This document shows positions 8,764 to 19,425 of a DNA stretch of 64,000 nucleotides, in pieces. The translations under genes and the position numbers were made by a program. The DNA comes from Pseudogulbenkiania sp. MAI-1. GTDB lineage: Bacteria > Pseudomonadota > Gammaproteobacteria > Burkholderiales > Chromobacteriaceae. The notes below the pieces were generated by a model. It worked only from the letters and a program-made list of their open reading frames with translations, was not told the DNA's origin and searched no databases. The stretch is from the NCBI RefSeq assembly GCF_000527175.1, contig NZ_AZUR01000001.1, positions 4,275,790 to 4,339,789 on the forward strand, written 5' to 3'. The stretch's first letter is position 1; each line of letters begins with the position of its first letter.

Positions 8764-8782
8764 ACTATCGGAGCCCTACGCC

Positions 8783-10021
8783 ATGACCCGACACACCCTG
8801 ACCGGCGACAGCCTGTGGATCAACGTCCGCCTGGCCACCCTCGACCCGCGCCATCCCGCCCCGTACGGTGCACTGCACGCGCACGCCCTGCTGGTGCGCG
8901 ACGGCCATATCGCCGCCATCGTGCCGCAGGCCGAGATCGACTTCGCCGCCTTCACCGGCGAAGTGATCGACGGCGCGGGGCGCTGGATGACACCGGGGCT
9001 GATCGACTGCCACACCCATCTCGTCTACGGCGGCAACCGCGCCGCCGAGTGGGAAAAGCGCCTCACCGGCGTGCCCTACCAGCAGATCGCCGCCGAGGGC
9101 GGCGGCATCGTCTCGACGGTGCGCGCCACGCGCGCGCTGGATGAGGAAGGGCTGGCGGCGCTGAGCCTGCCGCGCCTCAAGGCGCTGATGAAAGAGGGGG
9201 TTACCACGGTCGAGATCAAGTCGGGCTACGGCCTGACGCTGGCGGACGAGCTCAAGCAATTGCGCGCCGCGCGCCGGCTGGCGGAGGCGCTGCCGGTGGA
9301 AGTGGCGCCGACCCTGCTGGCGGCGCACGCCGTGCCGCCGGAGTTCACCGGTGATGCCGACGGCTACATCGAGCACGTGGTGAACGTGATCCTGCCGGCA
9401 GCGGCCGAGGCCGGGCTGGCCGAGGCGGTCGACGTGTTCTGCGAGGGCGTCGGCTTCTCGCCAGTGCAGACCCGCCGCGTGTTCGAGGCCGCCCGGGCCC
9501 ATGGCCTCAAGGTCAAGGGCCACGTCGAGCAGCTCTCCAACCTGCACGGCGCGGCGCTGGTGGCGGAATACCATGGCTTGTCCGCCGACCACATCGAATA
9601 CCTCGACGATGCGGGGGTGGAAGTGCTCAAGGCCGCCGGCACCGTGGCGGTGCTGCTGCCCGGCGCCTACTACTTCCTGCGCGAAACCCAGAAACCGCCG
9701 GTGGACAAACTGCGCGCCGCCGGGGTGGCCATGGCGGTCTCCACCGACCTCAACCCCGGCACCAGCCCGTTCGCCTCGCTCAGGCTGTCGATGAACCAGG
9801 CCTGCGTGCTGTTCGGCCTGACCCCGGAAGAGGCGCTGGCAGGAGCTACCCGCCACGCCGCCCAGGCGCTGGGGCGCGGTGCCACGCACGGCCGCCTGGC
9901 CGAAGGCTGTGTCGCTGACCTGTTGCTGTGGGACATCGAGCATCCGGCCGAGATCGTCTACGGCCTTGGCACCAACCCGCTGACGCACCGCGTGTTCCGC
10001 GGCGTGATCCAGCACGAGTAG
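8783..10021 (+). CDS. hutI: Imidazolonepropionase HutI
   Basis: 412 residues, amidohydrolase fold. The metal site HTH is at 77-79 in GLIDCHTHLVYGGNR, followed by the ligand-binding EGGGIVSTVRATR region. The HVEQLSNLHGA block (second-shell His) and STDLNPGTSP (metal Asp) complete the site. It opens 4-imidazolone-5-propionate to N-formiminoglutamate, step three of histidine degradation. The ATG at 8783 follows CGGAG, and the TGTATATACA operator ends 20 bases upstream. The hut genes lie downstream in the same direction, but hutU has its own promoter. Confidence 0.95.
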   Translation: MTRHTLTGDSLWINVRLATLDPRHPAPYGALHAHALLVRDGHIAAIVPQAEIDFAAFTGEVIDGAGRWMTPGLIDCHTHLVYGGNRAAEWEKRLTGVPYQQIAAEGGGIVSTVRATRALDEEGLAALSLPRLKALMKEGVTTVEIKSGYGLTLADELKQLRAARRLAEALPVEVAPTLLAAHAVPPEFTGDADGYIEHVVNVILPAAAEAGLAEAVDVFCEGVGFSPVQTRRVFEAARAHGLKVKGHVEQLSNLHGAALVAEYHGLSADHIEYLDDAGVEVLKAAGTVAVLLPGAYYFLRETQKPPVDKLRAAGVAMAVSTDLNPGTSPFASLRLSMNQACVLFGLTPEEALAGATRHAAQALGRGATHGRLAEGCVADLLLWDIEHPAEIVYGLGTNPLTHRVFRGVIQHE

Positions 10022-10313
10022 GGCGTACTCACGCCACATGCCTCAGGGCGTGTGTCCCGTCGGCAACAGCGGCGTGAGCGGCTGCCTGTCAGGGGATACA
10101 CGCCCTGAACTTTTTTCGGCCCGATAGCTGGCGCCTTCTGCCGTGTTGAGCGCGCCGGCGGCGCGCCGCCATGTTGCATTCGACCCCCTCCGCGACGGCC
10201 ACCATGGCCTCCCTGACCGAGCTGCAAGCCGCGCCACGCCTGGCTTTGCCGCCAGTGCGCCGGGGCGCTGTCGGGTTCCGGCAACAAATTTTGTCAAAAT
10301 CGCGATTTTCTAC

Positions 10314-10342
10314 TTGTATAGACAATACGAACTCGCTACACT
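10314..10342 (+). promoter_or_regulatory. hutU promoter
   Basis: TTGTAT (10314-10319) and TACACT (10337-10342) are spaced by 17 bases. Operator 4 covers the -35 box and operator 5 begins nine bases after the -10, across the expected transcription start. This is a simple repression layout. Confidence 0.5.
10315..10324. promoter_or_regulatory. Putative HutC operator 4 (hutU)
   Basis: Core TGTATAGACA in TTGTATAGACAA, overlapping the -35 hexamer of the predicted hutU promoter. Confidence 0.65.
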
Positions 10343-10351
10343 GGGCTCACT

Positions 10352-10361
10352 TGTATAGACA
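10352..10361. promoter_or_regulatory. Putative HutC operator 5 (hutU)
   Basis: Core TGTATAGACA in TTGTATAGACATCT, 37 bases (about 3.5 helical turns) after operator 4 and over the expected +1 of hutU. Confidence 0.65.
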
Positions 10362-10493
10362 TCTGTCGACCGCAGGATGAACCGGGTGGAACGATACCGC
10401 CCGCCGACCCGAACAGGGGCCGGCTCCTGCGATGGGCAGCGACCTGTTTCATACCGCGCCTGCCGGAGCAGGCCATTAGGAGGAGTCCCCACC

Positions 10494-12167
<1,674 letters not shown>

Positions 12168-12178
12168 GTCTACCTAGG

Positions 12179-12215
12179 GCCTGGCGCACCATACTAATAC
12201 AACACCGTGCCAGGC
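12179..12215. promoter_or_regulatory. Intercistronic stem-loop between hutU and the GATE transporter
   Basis: GCCTGGC (12179-12185) pairs with GCCAGGC (12209-12215), extended by CAC/GTG with a two-base bulge. There is no T-run, so it probably protects or sets the ratio of messages rather than terminating. Confidence 0.45.
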
Positions 12216-12246
12216 CTGTTTGCCATGTCTCAAGGAGAATATGTTC

Positions 12247-13575
12247 ATGGAAACAAGCCGCACACTACCGCTGCCGACTAATCCTGCTCAGGCACTGGTC
12301 CGCCTGGTGCTCTACAGTTCTATCGGGCTGGTACTATTTTTTCTGCCGCTGGAACTGGGTGGCAAGTCCACCATTCTACTCGACCACGCTGCCAGCTACC
12401 TGGCCAAGAGCCAGCGCCCGCTGGCTATCACCCTGGTGATGCTGTTGATCGCCTACGGAGCTTTGGTACCGCTGTTTAGTGGTAACTGGAGGCACAGCAT
12501 GCTGAGCACCGTGTTTACCATGCTCAAGCTGCTGGGTCTGGGCCTGTCGGTGATGTATCTGCTGCAAATCGGCCCGGCCGTGCTGTTCGACAAGGACATG
12601 CTGCCGTTCCTGTTCGACAAGCTGGCCCTGTCGGTGGGGCTGATCGTGCCGTTGGGAGCGATGGCGCTGGCTTTCCTGGTCGGTTTTGGCCTGCTGGAAC
12701 TGGTGGGGGTGCTGATGCAGCCGGTGATGCGGCCGATCTGGCGCACACCGGGGCACTCCGCCATCGATGCCGTGGCGTCGTTTGTCGGTAGCTACTCGGT
12801 CGGTTTGTTGATCACCAACCGCGTGTTTCTGGAAGGTAAGTACACCATCCGGGAAGCCGCCATCATCGCCACCGGCTTCTCTACGGTGTCGGCCGCATTC
12901 ATGGTGATTGTGGCCAAGACCCTCGACCTGATGCCGGTGTGGAACTTCTACTTTTGGTCCACCTTCGTGGTTGCCTTTGTCGTCACCGCCATCACCGCCT
13001 GGATTCCGCCGATCTCGCGCATGGACGACAGTGGCGGGGTCAGTGATGAATTGCCGACCGGCATGACTCGCTGGCAGGCCGCCAAGGCCGCCGGCATGCA
13101 GCAGGCCAGCAGTGCGCCCAGCTTGACCAAGGTGTTATTGGACAACCTGCGCGATGGCGTGGCCATGGCTGGCGCCGTGGTGCCTTCCATCCTGTCGGTT
13201 GGGCTGATCGGCCTCTTGTTGGCGCGTTATACCCCGGTGTTCGACCTGCTGGGTATGCTGCTTGTGCCGTTCGTGTGGCTGGGCGGTCTCGCCGAGCCGC
13301 TGGCAACCAGCAAGGCGCTGGCTGCTGGCCTAGCCGAGATGTTCCTGCCGGCGATCATGCTGAAGGATGCTGAACTGGTAGTGCGCTTTGTTGCCGCTGT
13401 GGTATCGGTGAGCTCGGTTCTGTTCTTCTCCGCCTCCATTCCTTGCGTACTCGCGACCAAGATCCCTCTCTCCGTGCGTCAGCTGGTGGTGATCTGGTTC
13501 GTGCGTACCGTACTTAGCCTGCTGCTGGCTGCCGCGATTGGCCACGTCGCCGTTGCCCAAGGCTGGCTGATCTGA
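12247..13575 (+). CDS. YjiH-family membrane protein with a nucleoside-recognition (GATE) domain; candidate transporter of the hut operon
   Basis: 442 residues with about ten to twelve predicted helices. The profile of a long N-terminal helix bundle, a GxxSVGLLITNRVF segment and a late SILSVGLIGLLLARYTP segment resembles YjiH proteins with Gate domains. The ATG at 12247 lies nine bases after AAGGAG, and the ATG at 12241 is possible but too close. It sits between hutU and hutH with short gaps (79 and 28 bases), so it should be induced with histidine catabolism. A role in uptake or export of histidine, urocanate or a product is inferred from position only. Its codon use is looser and lower in G+C than in hutU and hutH. 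Confidence 0.75.
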   Translation: METSRTLPLPTNPAQALVRLVLYSSIGLVLFFLPLELGGKSTILLDHAASYLAKSQRPLAITLVMLLIAYGALVPLFSGNWRHSMLSTVFTMLKLLGLGLSVMYLLQIGPAVLFDKDMLPFLFDKLALSVGLIVPLGAMALAFLVGFGLLELVGVLMQPVMRPIWRTPGHSAIDAVASFVGSYSVGLLITNRVFLEGKYTIREAAIIATGFSTVSAAFMVIVAKTLDLMPVWNFYFWSTFVVAFVVTAITAWIPPISRMDDSGGVSDELPTGMTRWQAAKAAGMQQASSAPSLTKVLLDNLRDGVAMAGAVVPSILSVGLIGLLLARYTPVFDLLGMLLVPFVWLGGLAEPLATSKALAAGLAEMFLPAIMLKDAELVVRFVAAVVSVSSVLFFSASIPCVLATKIPLSVRQLVVIWFVRTVLSLLLAAAIGHVAVAQGWLI

Positions 13576-13603
13576 ACAATTATTGAAAGATTAGGGATCC
13601 ATT

Positions 13604-15139
13604 ATGACCACCATCACCATCACCCCGGGCAAGCTGACTCTGGCCCAACTGCGCCTGATCGCCCGCGACGCCTCCGTGCAGCTCAAGCTGGACCCGGCCG
13701 CCCATGCCGCCATCGACGCCTCCGCCGCCACCGTGGCGCGCGTGCTGGCGGAAAACCGCACCGTGTACGGTATCAACACCGGTTTCGGCCTGCTGGCCAA
13801 CACCAAGATCGCCCCGGACGAACTGGAACTGCTGCAACGCTCCATCGTGCTGTCGCACGCCGCCGGCATCGGCGAGCCGATGAAGGACAGCACCGTGCGC
13901 CTGGTGATGGCGCTCAAGATCAACTCGCTGGCGCGCGGCTTCTCCGGCATCCGCCGCCTGGTGCTGGACGCGATGATCGCCCTGTTCAACAAGGGCATCT
14001 ACCCGGTGATCCCGCAGAAGGGCTCGGTCGGCGCCTCCGGCGACCTGGCCCCGCTGTCGCACATGAGCGCGGTGCTGATCGGTGAAGGCGAAGCCTTCGT
14101 CGACGGCCAGCGCGTGCACGGCCGCGAAGCGATGCACGCCGCCGGTCTCGAACCGATCACCCTGGCCCCGAAAGAAGGCCTGGCTCTTCTGAACGGCACC
14201 CAGGCGTCGACCGCCTTCGCGCTGGAAGGCCTGTTCGCTGCCGAAGACCTGTACGTCGCCGCTGCCGTGGCCGGTGCCATGTCGGTGGAAGCCGCCCAGG
14301 GCAGCCGCCGCCCGTTCGACGACCGCATCCACCTGGTGCGCGGCCACCAGGGCCAGATCGACGCCGCCCGTCAATACCGTGCGCTGCTGGGTGACAGCTC
14401 CGACATCGCCCACTCGCACGAGAACTGCGGCAAGGTGCAGGACCCGTACTCGCTGCGCTGCCAGCCGCAGGTGATGGGCGCCTGCCTGACCCAGATCCGC
14501 CAGGCCTCCGAGGTGCTGCTGACCGAAGCCAACGCGGTATCCGACAACCCGCTGGTGTTCGCCGACGACAACGACATCATCTCCGGCGGCAACTTCCACG
14601 CCGAGCCGGTGGCCTTCGCCGCCGACAACCTGGCGCTGGCGATTGCCGAAATCGGCTCGCTGTCCGAACGCCGCATGGCGCTGCTGATCGACAGCAACCT
14701 GTCCAAGCTGCCGCCGTTCCTCGTCAACAACGGCGGGGTGAACTCCGGCTTCATGATCGCCCAGGTGACGTCCGCGGCGCTGGCGTCGGAGAACAAGTCG
14801 CTGGCGCACCCGGCCTCGGTAGACAGCCTGCCGACCTCGGCCAACCAGGAAGACCACGTGTCCATGGCCACCTTCGCCGGCCGCCGCCTGCGCGACATGG
14901 CCGACAACACCGCCGGCATCCTGGCCGTGGAACTCTTGGCCGCCTGCCAGGGCGTGGACTTCCGCGCCCCGAACAAGGCGGCCGAAGCGCTGGAAGACGC
15001 CAAGGCCATGCTGCGCGCCGAAGTGCCGTTCTACGACAAGGACCGCTACTTCGCGCCGGACATCCAGAAGGCGGCCGCGCTGATCCAGCGCGCGGAGTAC
15101 AACCGCTTCGCCATCGACGGCCTGCTGCCGTCGCTGTAA
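13604..15139 (+). CDS. hutH: Histidine ammonia-lyase HutH
   Basis: 511 residues, the usual length. The Ala144-Ser145-Gly146 triad in GSVGASGDLAPLSHM cyclises to the electrophilic MIO cofactor. The active-site Tyr in YGINTGFG (55-62) and the LLNGTQ and QEDHVSM blocks are intact. It deaminates L-histidine to trans-urocanate, the first step of the pathway. The ribosome site is weak (TTAGGGATCC). The gene ends the hut operon before a strong terminator. hutC, hutG and hutF are not in the window. Confidence 0.97.
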   Translation: MTTITITPGKLTLAQLRLIARDASVQLKLDPAAHAAIDASAATVARVLAENRTVYGINTGFGLLANTKIAPDELELLQRSIVLSHAAGIGEPMKDSTVRLVMALKINSLARGFSGIRRLVLDAMIALFNKGIYPVIPQKGSVGASGDLAPLSHMSAVLIGEGEAFVDGQRVHGREAMHAAGLEPITLAPKEGLALLNGTQASTAFALEGLFAAEDLYVAAAVAGAMSVEAAQGSRRPFDDRIHLVRGHQGQIDAARQYRALLGDSSDIAHSHENCGKVQDPYSLRCQPQVMGACLTQIRQASEVLLTEANAVSDNPLVFADDNDIISGGNFHAEPVAFAADNLALAIAEIGSLSERRMALLIDSNLSKLPPFLVNNGGVNSGFMIAQVTSAALASENKSLAHPASVDSLPTSANQEDHVSMATFAGRRLRDMADNTAGILAVELLAACQGVDFRAPNKAAEALEDAKAMLRAEVPFYDKDRYFAPDIQKAAALIQRAEYNRFAIDGLLPSL

Positions 15140-15185
15140 GCGCGCGGCATCCTCCATCCTGTCTGGACCGTCTGGTCCGTTGTCT

Positions 15186-15207
15186 GGCCCCGCAAGGGGC
15201 CTTTTTT
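15186..15207 (+). terminator. Intrinsic terminator of the hut operon
   Basis: Stem GGCCCC, loop GCAA, stem GGGGCC (15186-15201), then six T. Confidence 0.9.
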
Positions 15208-15247
15208 ACGACTGTGCCGGCCCGAAGGGGGGGCGGGGATAGCGCCC

Positions 15248-15282
15248 AAATAAAACCAGGGGCGGCCACGCGGCCGCCCCTG
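15248..15282 (-). terminator. Intrinsic terminator of the DUF1059 gene
   Basis: A stem of ten pairs, AGGGGCGGCC / GGCCGCCCCT, with loop ACGC (15259-15282). On the minus strand it is followed by TGGTTTTATTT. Confidence 0.8.
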
Positions 15283-15311
15283 CTGTTGTTCATCGTCATC
15301 CTGGCTCCCGC

Positions 15312-15512
15312 TCAGTGCGACACCTCACTCCGTTCTTCCTTGAACATCTGGCGCAATTGCTCGCGCAACTGCGGGCTGTCCTGGTAGCCGTGCATGGCGA
15401 CGGCGTGCTGTACCGCGGCGTTCAACAGTTCGTCGTCGTCGTCAGCCGCGATCGAGACCGTGCATTGGGTGGTGCCCGGATGTTCCCGGCAGTCGATGTA
15501 TTTCCTGGCCAT
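15312..15512 (-). CDS. DUF1059 domain-containing small protein
   Basis: 66 residues, beginning MARKYIDCREHPG behind GAGGAAAG. It keeps the DUF1059 pattern: YIDCRE at the start, a conserved second Cys (TQCTVSIAAD), an acidic patch DDDDELL, and the H-A-x-x-x-H-G-Y helix (AVQHAVAMHGYQDSP). The pair of Cys and His residues might bind metal. The family's function is unknown. It is transcribed away from the penicillin-binding protein gene, with its own terminator. Confidence 0.8.
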   Translation of the reverse strand: MARKYIDCREHPGTTQCTVSIAADDDDELLNAAVQHAVAMHGYQDSPQLREQLRQMFKEERSEVSH

Positions 15513-15777
15513 GATCTTTCCTCGCCCCCTTGGGGACGTGTCCGTCGTCATGGGGCGGACACCCCTGGCGTTGCGATGGGTTCTCCCTGTATTGGCACCC
15601 CAGTTATAGCATTTCCCCGGTGTCCGGCCGCCGTTTCGGCCTCCGTGAGGGTGGCCTTTGTGGGCAAAGAGGAGAATAGTTAAAGAAGCGGAAAGGGGCG
15701 GCTGGATTGGGAGAAATCTGCGCGGGGAGTAACCTACTATGAAAGAAAAGGACTCAGAGGCACGAAAGGGGGAGCTT

Positions 15778-18700
15778 ATGTCAGATGGCATGAATCCTGC
15801 GCTGCGCGGGGTGAAAGCCTTCATCCGCCGTCCCTGGATCATCATCGTGCTGGTGGTGCTGGTGCTGATCGGGGCCGCCGCCTACGTCGTTTCCGATGAA
15901 ATGGCCAGTTCGCGCTGGCAAGCCAGCTACCTCAGCGAACTGAACCAGCACCTGACCTTCAAGCTCGAACCGGGCCCGGCCCCGGCCGAGGCGTTGCGCT
16001 ATCCGCAGACCGGCCCCTACGACCAGCTGCTGGGCTACACCGCGCTACCCGGCTATCTCGACCGCTTGCGCCGCCAGGGGTATGGCGTGGAGCAGCAGGC
16101 GCGCATGTCGCCGCGCCAGCGCGAACTGGTCGATCTGGGGCTGTTCCCGAGCTACCGCGAGAAGATGCAGGCGGGCCTCACCGTGCTCGATTGCAGCGGC
16201 GACGCGTTGTTCTCGACGCGCTACCCGGAACGCACCTACCACAGCTTCGAGACCATTCCACCCATCCTGGTGCAATCGCTGCTGTTCATCGAGAACCGCG
16301 AGTTGCTGGACAACCGTTACCCGACCCACAACCCGGCGGTGGACTGGGGGCGCTTGTCCAAGGCGGTGATCGAGCGGGTGCAGAGTATCTTCGTGTCCGG
16401 CGTCGATACCTCGGGCGGCAGCACGCTGGCCACCCAGATCGAGAAGTACCGCCATTCGGAGGGGGGGCGCACCGCCAGCGCCCAGGACAAGCTGCGCCAG
16501 ATGGCGTCGGCTTCGGTGCGCGCCTACCGCAACGGCGAGGACACCACGGCGTGGCGGCGCGAGATCGTGCTGAACTACGTCAATACCGTGCCGCTGAGCG
16601 CCAAGAGCGGCTACGGCGCGGTCAACGGCCTGGGCGACGGGCTGTGGGCCTGGTACGGCCGCGATATGGCCGACATCAACCGGCTGCTGGCCGGCACCAC
16701 CACGGCTCCGCTGGCCGAGCGCGCCTATGCCTTCAAGCAGGCGTTGAGCCTGATGATCGCGCAGCGCCGCCCGTCGTACTACCTGAGCGGCTCGACCCAG
16801 CCGCTAGAAGCGCTCACCAACAGCTACCTGCGCCTGCTGGCCTCGGCCGGCGTGATCGCGCCGGCCTGGCGCGACGCGGCGCTGGCCCAGCCGCTCAAGC
16901 GGCGGGAAGGGACGATCAGCGCGCCGGCGGTGTCCTTCCTCGAGCGCAAGGCCGCCAACGCCACCCGTACCCGGCTGGCCGGCATGCTCGGCGCCCCGCG
17001 GCTGTACGATCTGGATCACCTCGACCTGACCGCCCGGAGCACGCTCGACCAGCACCTGCAGCAGGCCGCGAGCACCACGCTGCGCAGCCTGCGCGACCCG
17101 GAACAGGCCCGTGCCGCCGGGCTGATCGCGCCGCGTCTCTTGGAAACCGGCGATCCGGCCAAGGTCATCTACAGCTTCACGCTGTTCGAACGCACGCCGG
17201 GGGTCAACCTGGTGCGGGTGCAGACCGACAACTACGACCAGCCTTTCGACATCAACCGCGGCACCAAGCTCGACCTTGGGTCGACCGCCAAGCTGCGCAC
17301 CCTGGTGACCTATCTGGAGATCGTCGCCAACCTGCACCAGCGCTATGGCCAACTGAGCCCGGAGGAGCTGAAAAAGGTCGAAGTGGCGGAGCTCGACTTC
17401 ATCACCCGCTGGGCGATCGACTACCTCAAGACGGCCCAGGACCGCAGCCTGAAGCCGATGCTCGAGGCCGCCCTGGAGCGCAAGTATTCGGCCAGCCCGG
17501 GAGAGGCGTTCTTCACCGGCGGCGGCATCCATACCTTCGAGAACTTCAACCCGCTCGACAACCACCGCATCCTCACCGTGCGCGAGGGGCTGCGCAACTC
17601 GGTCAACCTGGTGTTCATCCGCCTGATGCGCGACGTGGTGCGCCACTACATGTACCAGGTGCCGGGTTCCAGCGTGATGCTGCTCTCCGACCCCAACGAT
17701 CCGCGCCGCGCCGCCTACCTGCAGCGCTTCGCCGACCGCGAGGGGCGGCTGTACCTGCAGGGCTTCTACCAGAAGTACCGCGGCAAGAGCCTGGCCGAGG
17801 CCGAAGAGCTGCTGGTGCAGGGTATCCGCCCGACGCCGGTGCGGCTGGCGGTGATCTTCCGCTCGCTACACCCCGACGCCGGGATAGAGGCGTTCCGCCG
17901 CTTCCTGACCAGCCATCTGCCCCACTCGACGCTGGATGAAAAGGACTTCAACAAGCTGTACGCCAACTACGACGTGGAGCGCTTCAACCTCAACGACCGC
18001 GGCTACCTGGCCCGCGTGCACCCGCTGGAGCTGTGGCTGCTGGGCTACCTGGCGCGCGAGCCCAAGGCCACGCTGTCGCAGGCGCTCGCCGCCAGCCGCG
18101 AGCAGCGGCAGGAGGTGTACGGCTGGCTGTTCAAGTCGCGCAACAAGGTCGGGCAGGATAGGCGTATCCGCCAGTTGCTGGAGGAGGATGCCTTCCGCGA
18201 GATCCACAAGAGCTGGAAACGGCTGGGCTACCCGTTCGATTCGCTGGTGTCGTCCTACGCCACCACGCTGGGCGCCTCGGCCGACCGTCCGGCGGCGCTG
18301 GCCGAGCTGATGGGCATCCTGGTGAACGACGGCGTGCGCCAGCCCAGCGTGCTGATCGACCGGCTGCACTTCGCCGCCGACACGCCGTACGAGGTGGCGC
18401 TGGCGCGTGAGGCGGGCAAGGGAGAACGCCTGCTGCCGGCGGAAGTGGCGCAGGTCGCACGCGCGGCGCTGACCGAGGTGGTCGAGCAGGGCACCGCCGT
18501 CCGCCTCAAGGGGGCCTTCACCGCCGAGGACGGCAGCCCGCTGCCGGTGGGAGGCAAGACCGGCACCGGCGATCACCGCTTCGATACCTTCGGCCGGGGC
18601 GGGGTGCTGCTGTCGTCGCGCGTGGTCAGCCGCTCGGGCACCTTCGTGTTCTTCATCGGCGACCGCTACTTCGGCACGCTGACCGCCTACGTGTCCGGGC

Positions 18701-18837
18701 CGGAAGCCGCCAGCTACGGCTTCACCAGCGGCTTGCCGGTACAGATCATGAAAGTGCTGGCGCCGACGCTGACGCGCCTGACCGGCTTGAACATGCCGCT
18801 GGAGCAGTCGGCTTCTTGCCGGCGCGCACTAACCTGA
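15778..18837 (+). CDS. Class A penicillin-binding protein with a divergent GT51 domain
   Basis: About 1019 residues, long for a class A PBP. One N-terminal membrane anchor (about 13-37) precedes a GT51-like domain. There the usual catalytic ED-x-x-F motif reads ENRELLDN (Glu172), the second motif is GGSTLATQIEK (from 213), and the RKxxE motif is not recognisable. The transpeptidase motifs are intact: STAK (Ser502), SVN (608-610) and KTGT (927-930). Between SVN and KTGT lies a long insertion of about 320 residues. The protein should cross-link periplasmic peptidoglycan, while glycan-polymerising activity is doubtful. The start at 15778 follows AAGGGGGAGC; an ATG at 15739 would add 13 residues. 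Confidence 0.85.
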   Translation: MSDGMNPALRGVKAFIRRPWIIIVLVVLVLIGAAAYVVSDEMASSRWQASYLSELNQHLTFKLEPGPAPAEALRYPQTGPYDQLLGYTALPGYLDRLRRQGYGVEQQARMSPRQRELVDLGLFPSYREKMQAGLTVLDCSGDALFSTRYPERTYHSFETIPPILVQSLLFIENRELLDNRYPTHNPAVDWGRLSKAVIERVQSIFVSGVDTSGGSTLATQIEKYRHSEGGRTASAQDKLRQMASASVRAYRNGEDTTAWRREIVLNYVNTVPLSAKSGYGAVNGLGDGLWAWYGRDMADINRLLAGTTTAPLAERAYAFKQALSLMIAQRRPSYYLSGSTQPLEALTNSYLRLLASAGVIAPAWRDAALAQPLKRREGTISAPAVSFLERKAANATRTRLAGMLGAPRLYDLDHLDLTARSTLDQHLQQAASTTLRSLRDPEQARAAGLIAPRLLETGDPAKVIYSFTLFERTPGVNLVRVQTDNYDQPFDINRGTKLDLGSTAKLRTLVTYLEIVANLHQRYGQLSPEELKKVEVAELDFITRWAIDYLKTAQDRSLKPMLEAALERKYSASPGEAFFTGGGIHTFENFNPLDNHRILTVREGLRNSVNLVFIRLMRDVVRHYMYQVPGSSVMLLSDPNDPRRAAYLQRFADREGRLYLQGFYQKYRGKSLAEAEELLVQGIRPTPVRLAVIFRSLHPDAGIEAFRRFLTSHLPHSTLDEKDFNKLYANYDVERFNLNDRGYLARVHPLELWLLGYLAREPKATLSQALAASREQRQEVYGWLFKSRNKVGQDRRIRQLLEEDAFREIHKSWKRLGYPFDSLVSSYATTLGASADRPAALAELMGILVNDGVRQPSVLIDRLHFAADTPYEVALAREAGKGERLLPAEVAQVARAALTEVVEQGTAVRLKGAFTAEDGSPLPVGGKTGTGDHRFDTFGRGGVLLSSRVVSRSGTFVFFIGDRYFGTLTAYVSGPEAASYGFTSGLPVQIMKVLAPTLTRLTGLNMPLEQSASCRRALT

Positions 18838-18972
18838 GCCCGGCGCATCAGGACTGTCGTCGGGAGGGGGAATTGGGTTGCGGCCGGGCGCCGCGCGGGT
18901 GGGGCGGGCTGCTATCTCATTGCGGGATGGCGCCTGCGCTTCTTCGCGGCGCTCGTCGCGTTCACGCGGCAC

Positions 18973-19212
18973 TTAGCCGGCGGCTTTCTTGGCTTGCTGG
19001 TATTTTTCCTCGGCATCGCGCAGGCACACGTCCTTGCGATACTGGCTCATGTTGTCGCAATCCAGCTTGGTCGAGATGTACTCTTCGGTCGCCTGCTGCA
19101 GGCTGGTGGAGGGCTTGCCCTGGTCTTGCTGCTGCTGGGTCGGACTGCCGGCGAAAGCCGGTGCCGCGAGCAGGACGGCGGCGACGAGGGCGGTGGGTAA
19201 ATGCCTGATCAT
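18973..19212 (-). CDS. Small secreted protein of unknown function
   Basis: 79 residues from the ATG at 19212, which follows AAGGAG. A signal peptide (MIRHLPTALVAAVLLAAPAFA) ends at about residue 21. The mature part of under 60 residues is polar, with a Gln-rich stretch (TQQQQDQG) and a predicted helix containing two Cys (LDCDNMSQYRKDVCLRDAEEKY) that could form a disulfide. I do not recognise the family. It stands alone, convergent with the PBP gene. Confidence 0.7.
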   Translation of the reverse strand: MIRHLPTALVAAVLLAAPAFAGSPTQQQQDQGKPSTSLQQATEEYISTKLDCDNMSQYRKDVCLRDAEEKYQQAKKAAG

Positions 19213-19425
19213 GGTGGGACACTCCTTTCTTGTGTTGTTGTGACGGTCCCGGGACACCGGTTGAACCTTCACGTCCGGGAGGGATGGCGGCGCGACGCCG
19301 CCACGATGCCCTGAGAGCCATTTTCATTATTGACCCGATTTGCCCCCAAGTCAGGGACGGATTGCGGCCGTGCCCGCCGCGTGGCCCGGTGCGCGCGCTG
19401 GCGGGACGAGCGGAAGGTGAGGACG

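Larger units (their letters stand above)
8223..8782. promoter_or_regulatory. Divergent control region between hisJ and hutI
   Basis: 560 bases with no credible gene. It holds three copies of the putative HutC operator (8351, 8659, 8754) and a TTGACA hexamer (8727-8732) upstream of hutI whose -10 would overlap the third operator. On the minus strand the first operator contains TATACA, a possible -10 for hisJ. Short frames here are biased by neighbouring composition and lack ribosome sites. Confidence 0.7.
10022..10493 (+). promoter_or_regulatory. hutI-hutU intergenic region with hairpin arms and the hutU control region
   Basis: 472 bases without a credible gene. Arms TCAGGGCGTGT (10043-10053) and ACACGCCCTGA (10098-10108) form a long-range inverted repeat that may end the hutI message, though no T-run follows. 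Two putative HutC operators and a promoter for hutU lie at 10314-10361. A strong AGGAGGA ribosome site (10478-10484) sets the hutU start. Confidence 0.6.
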
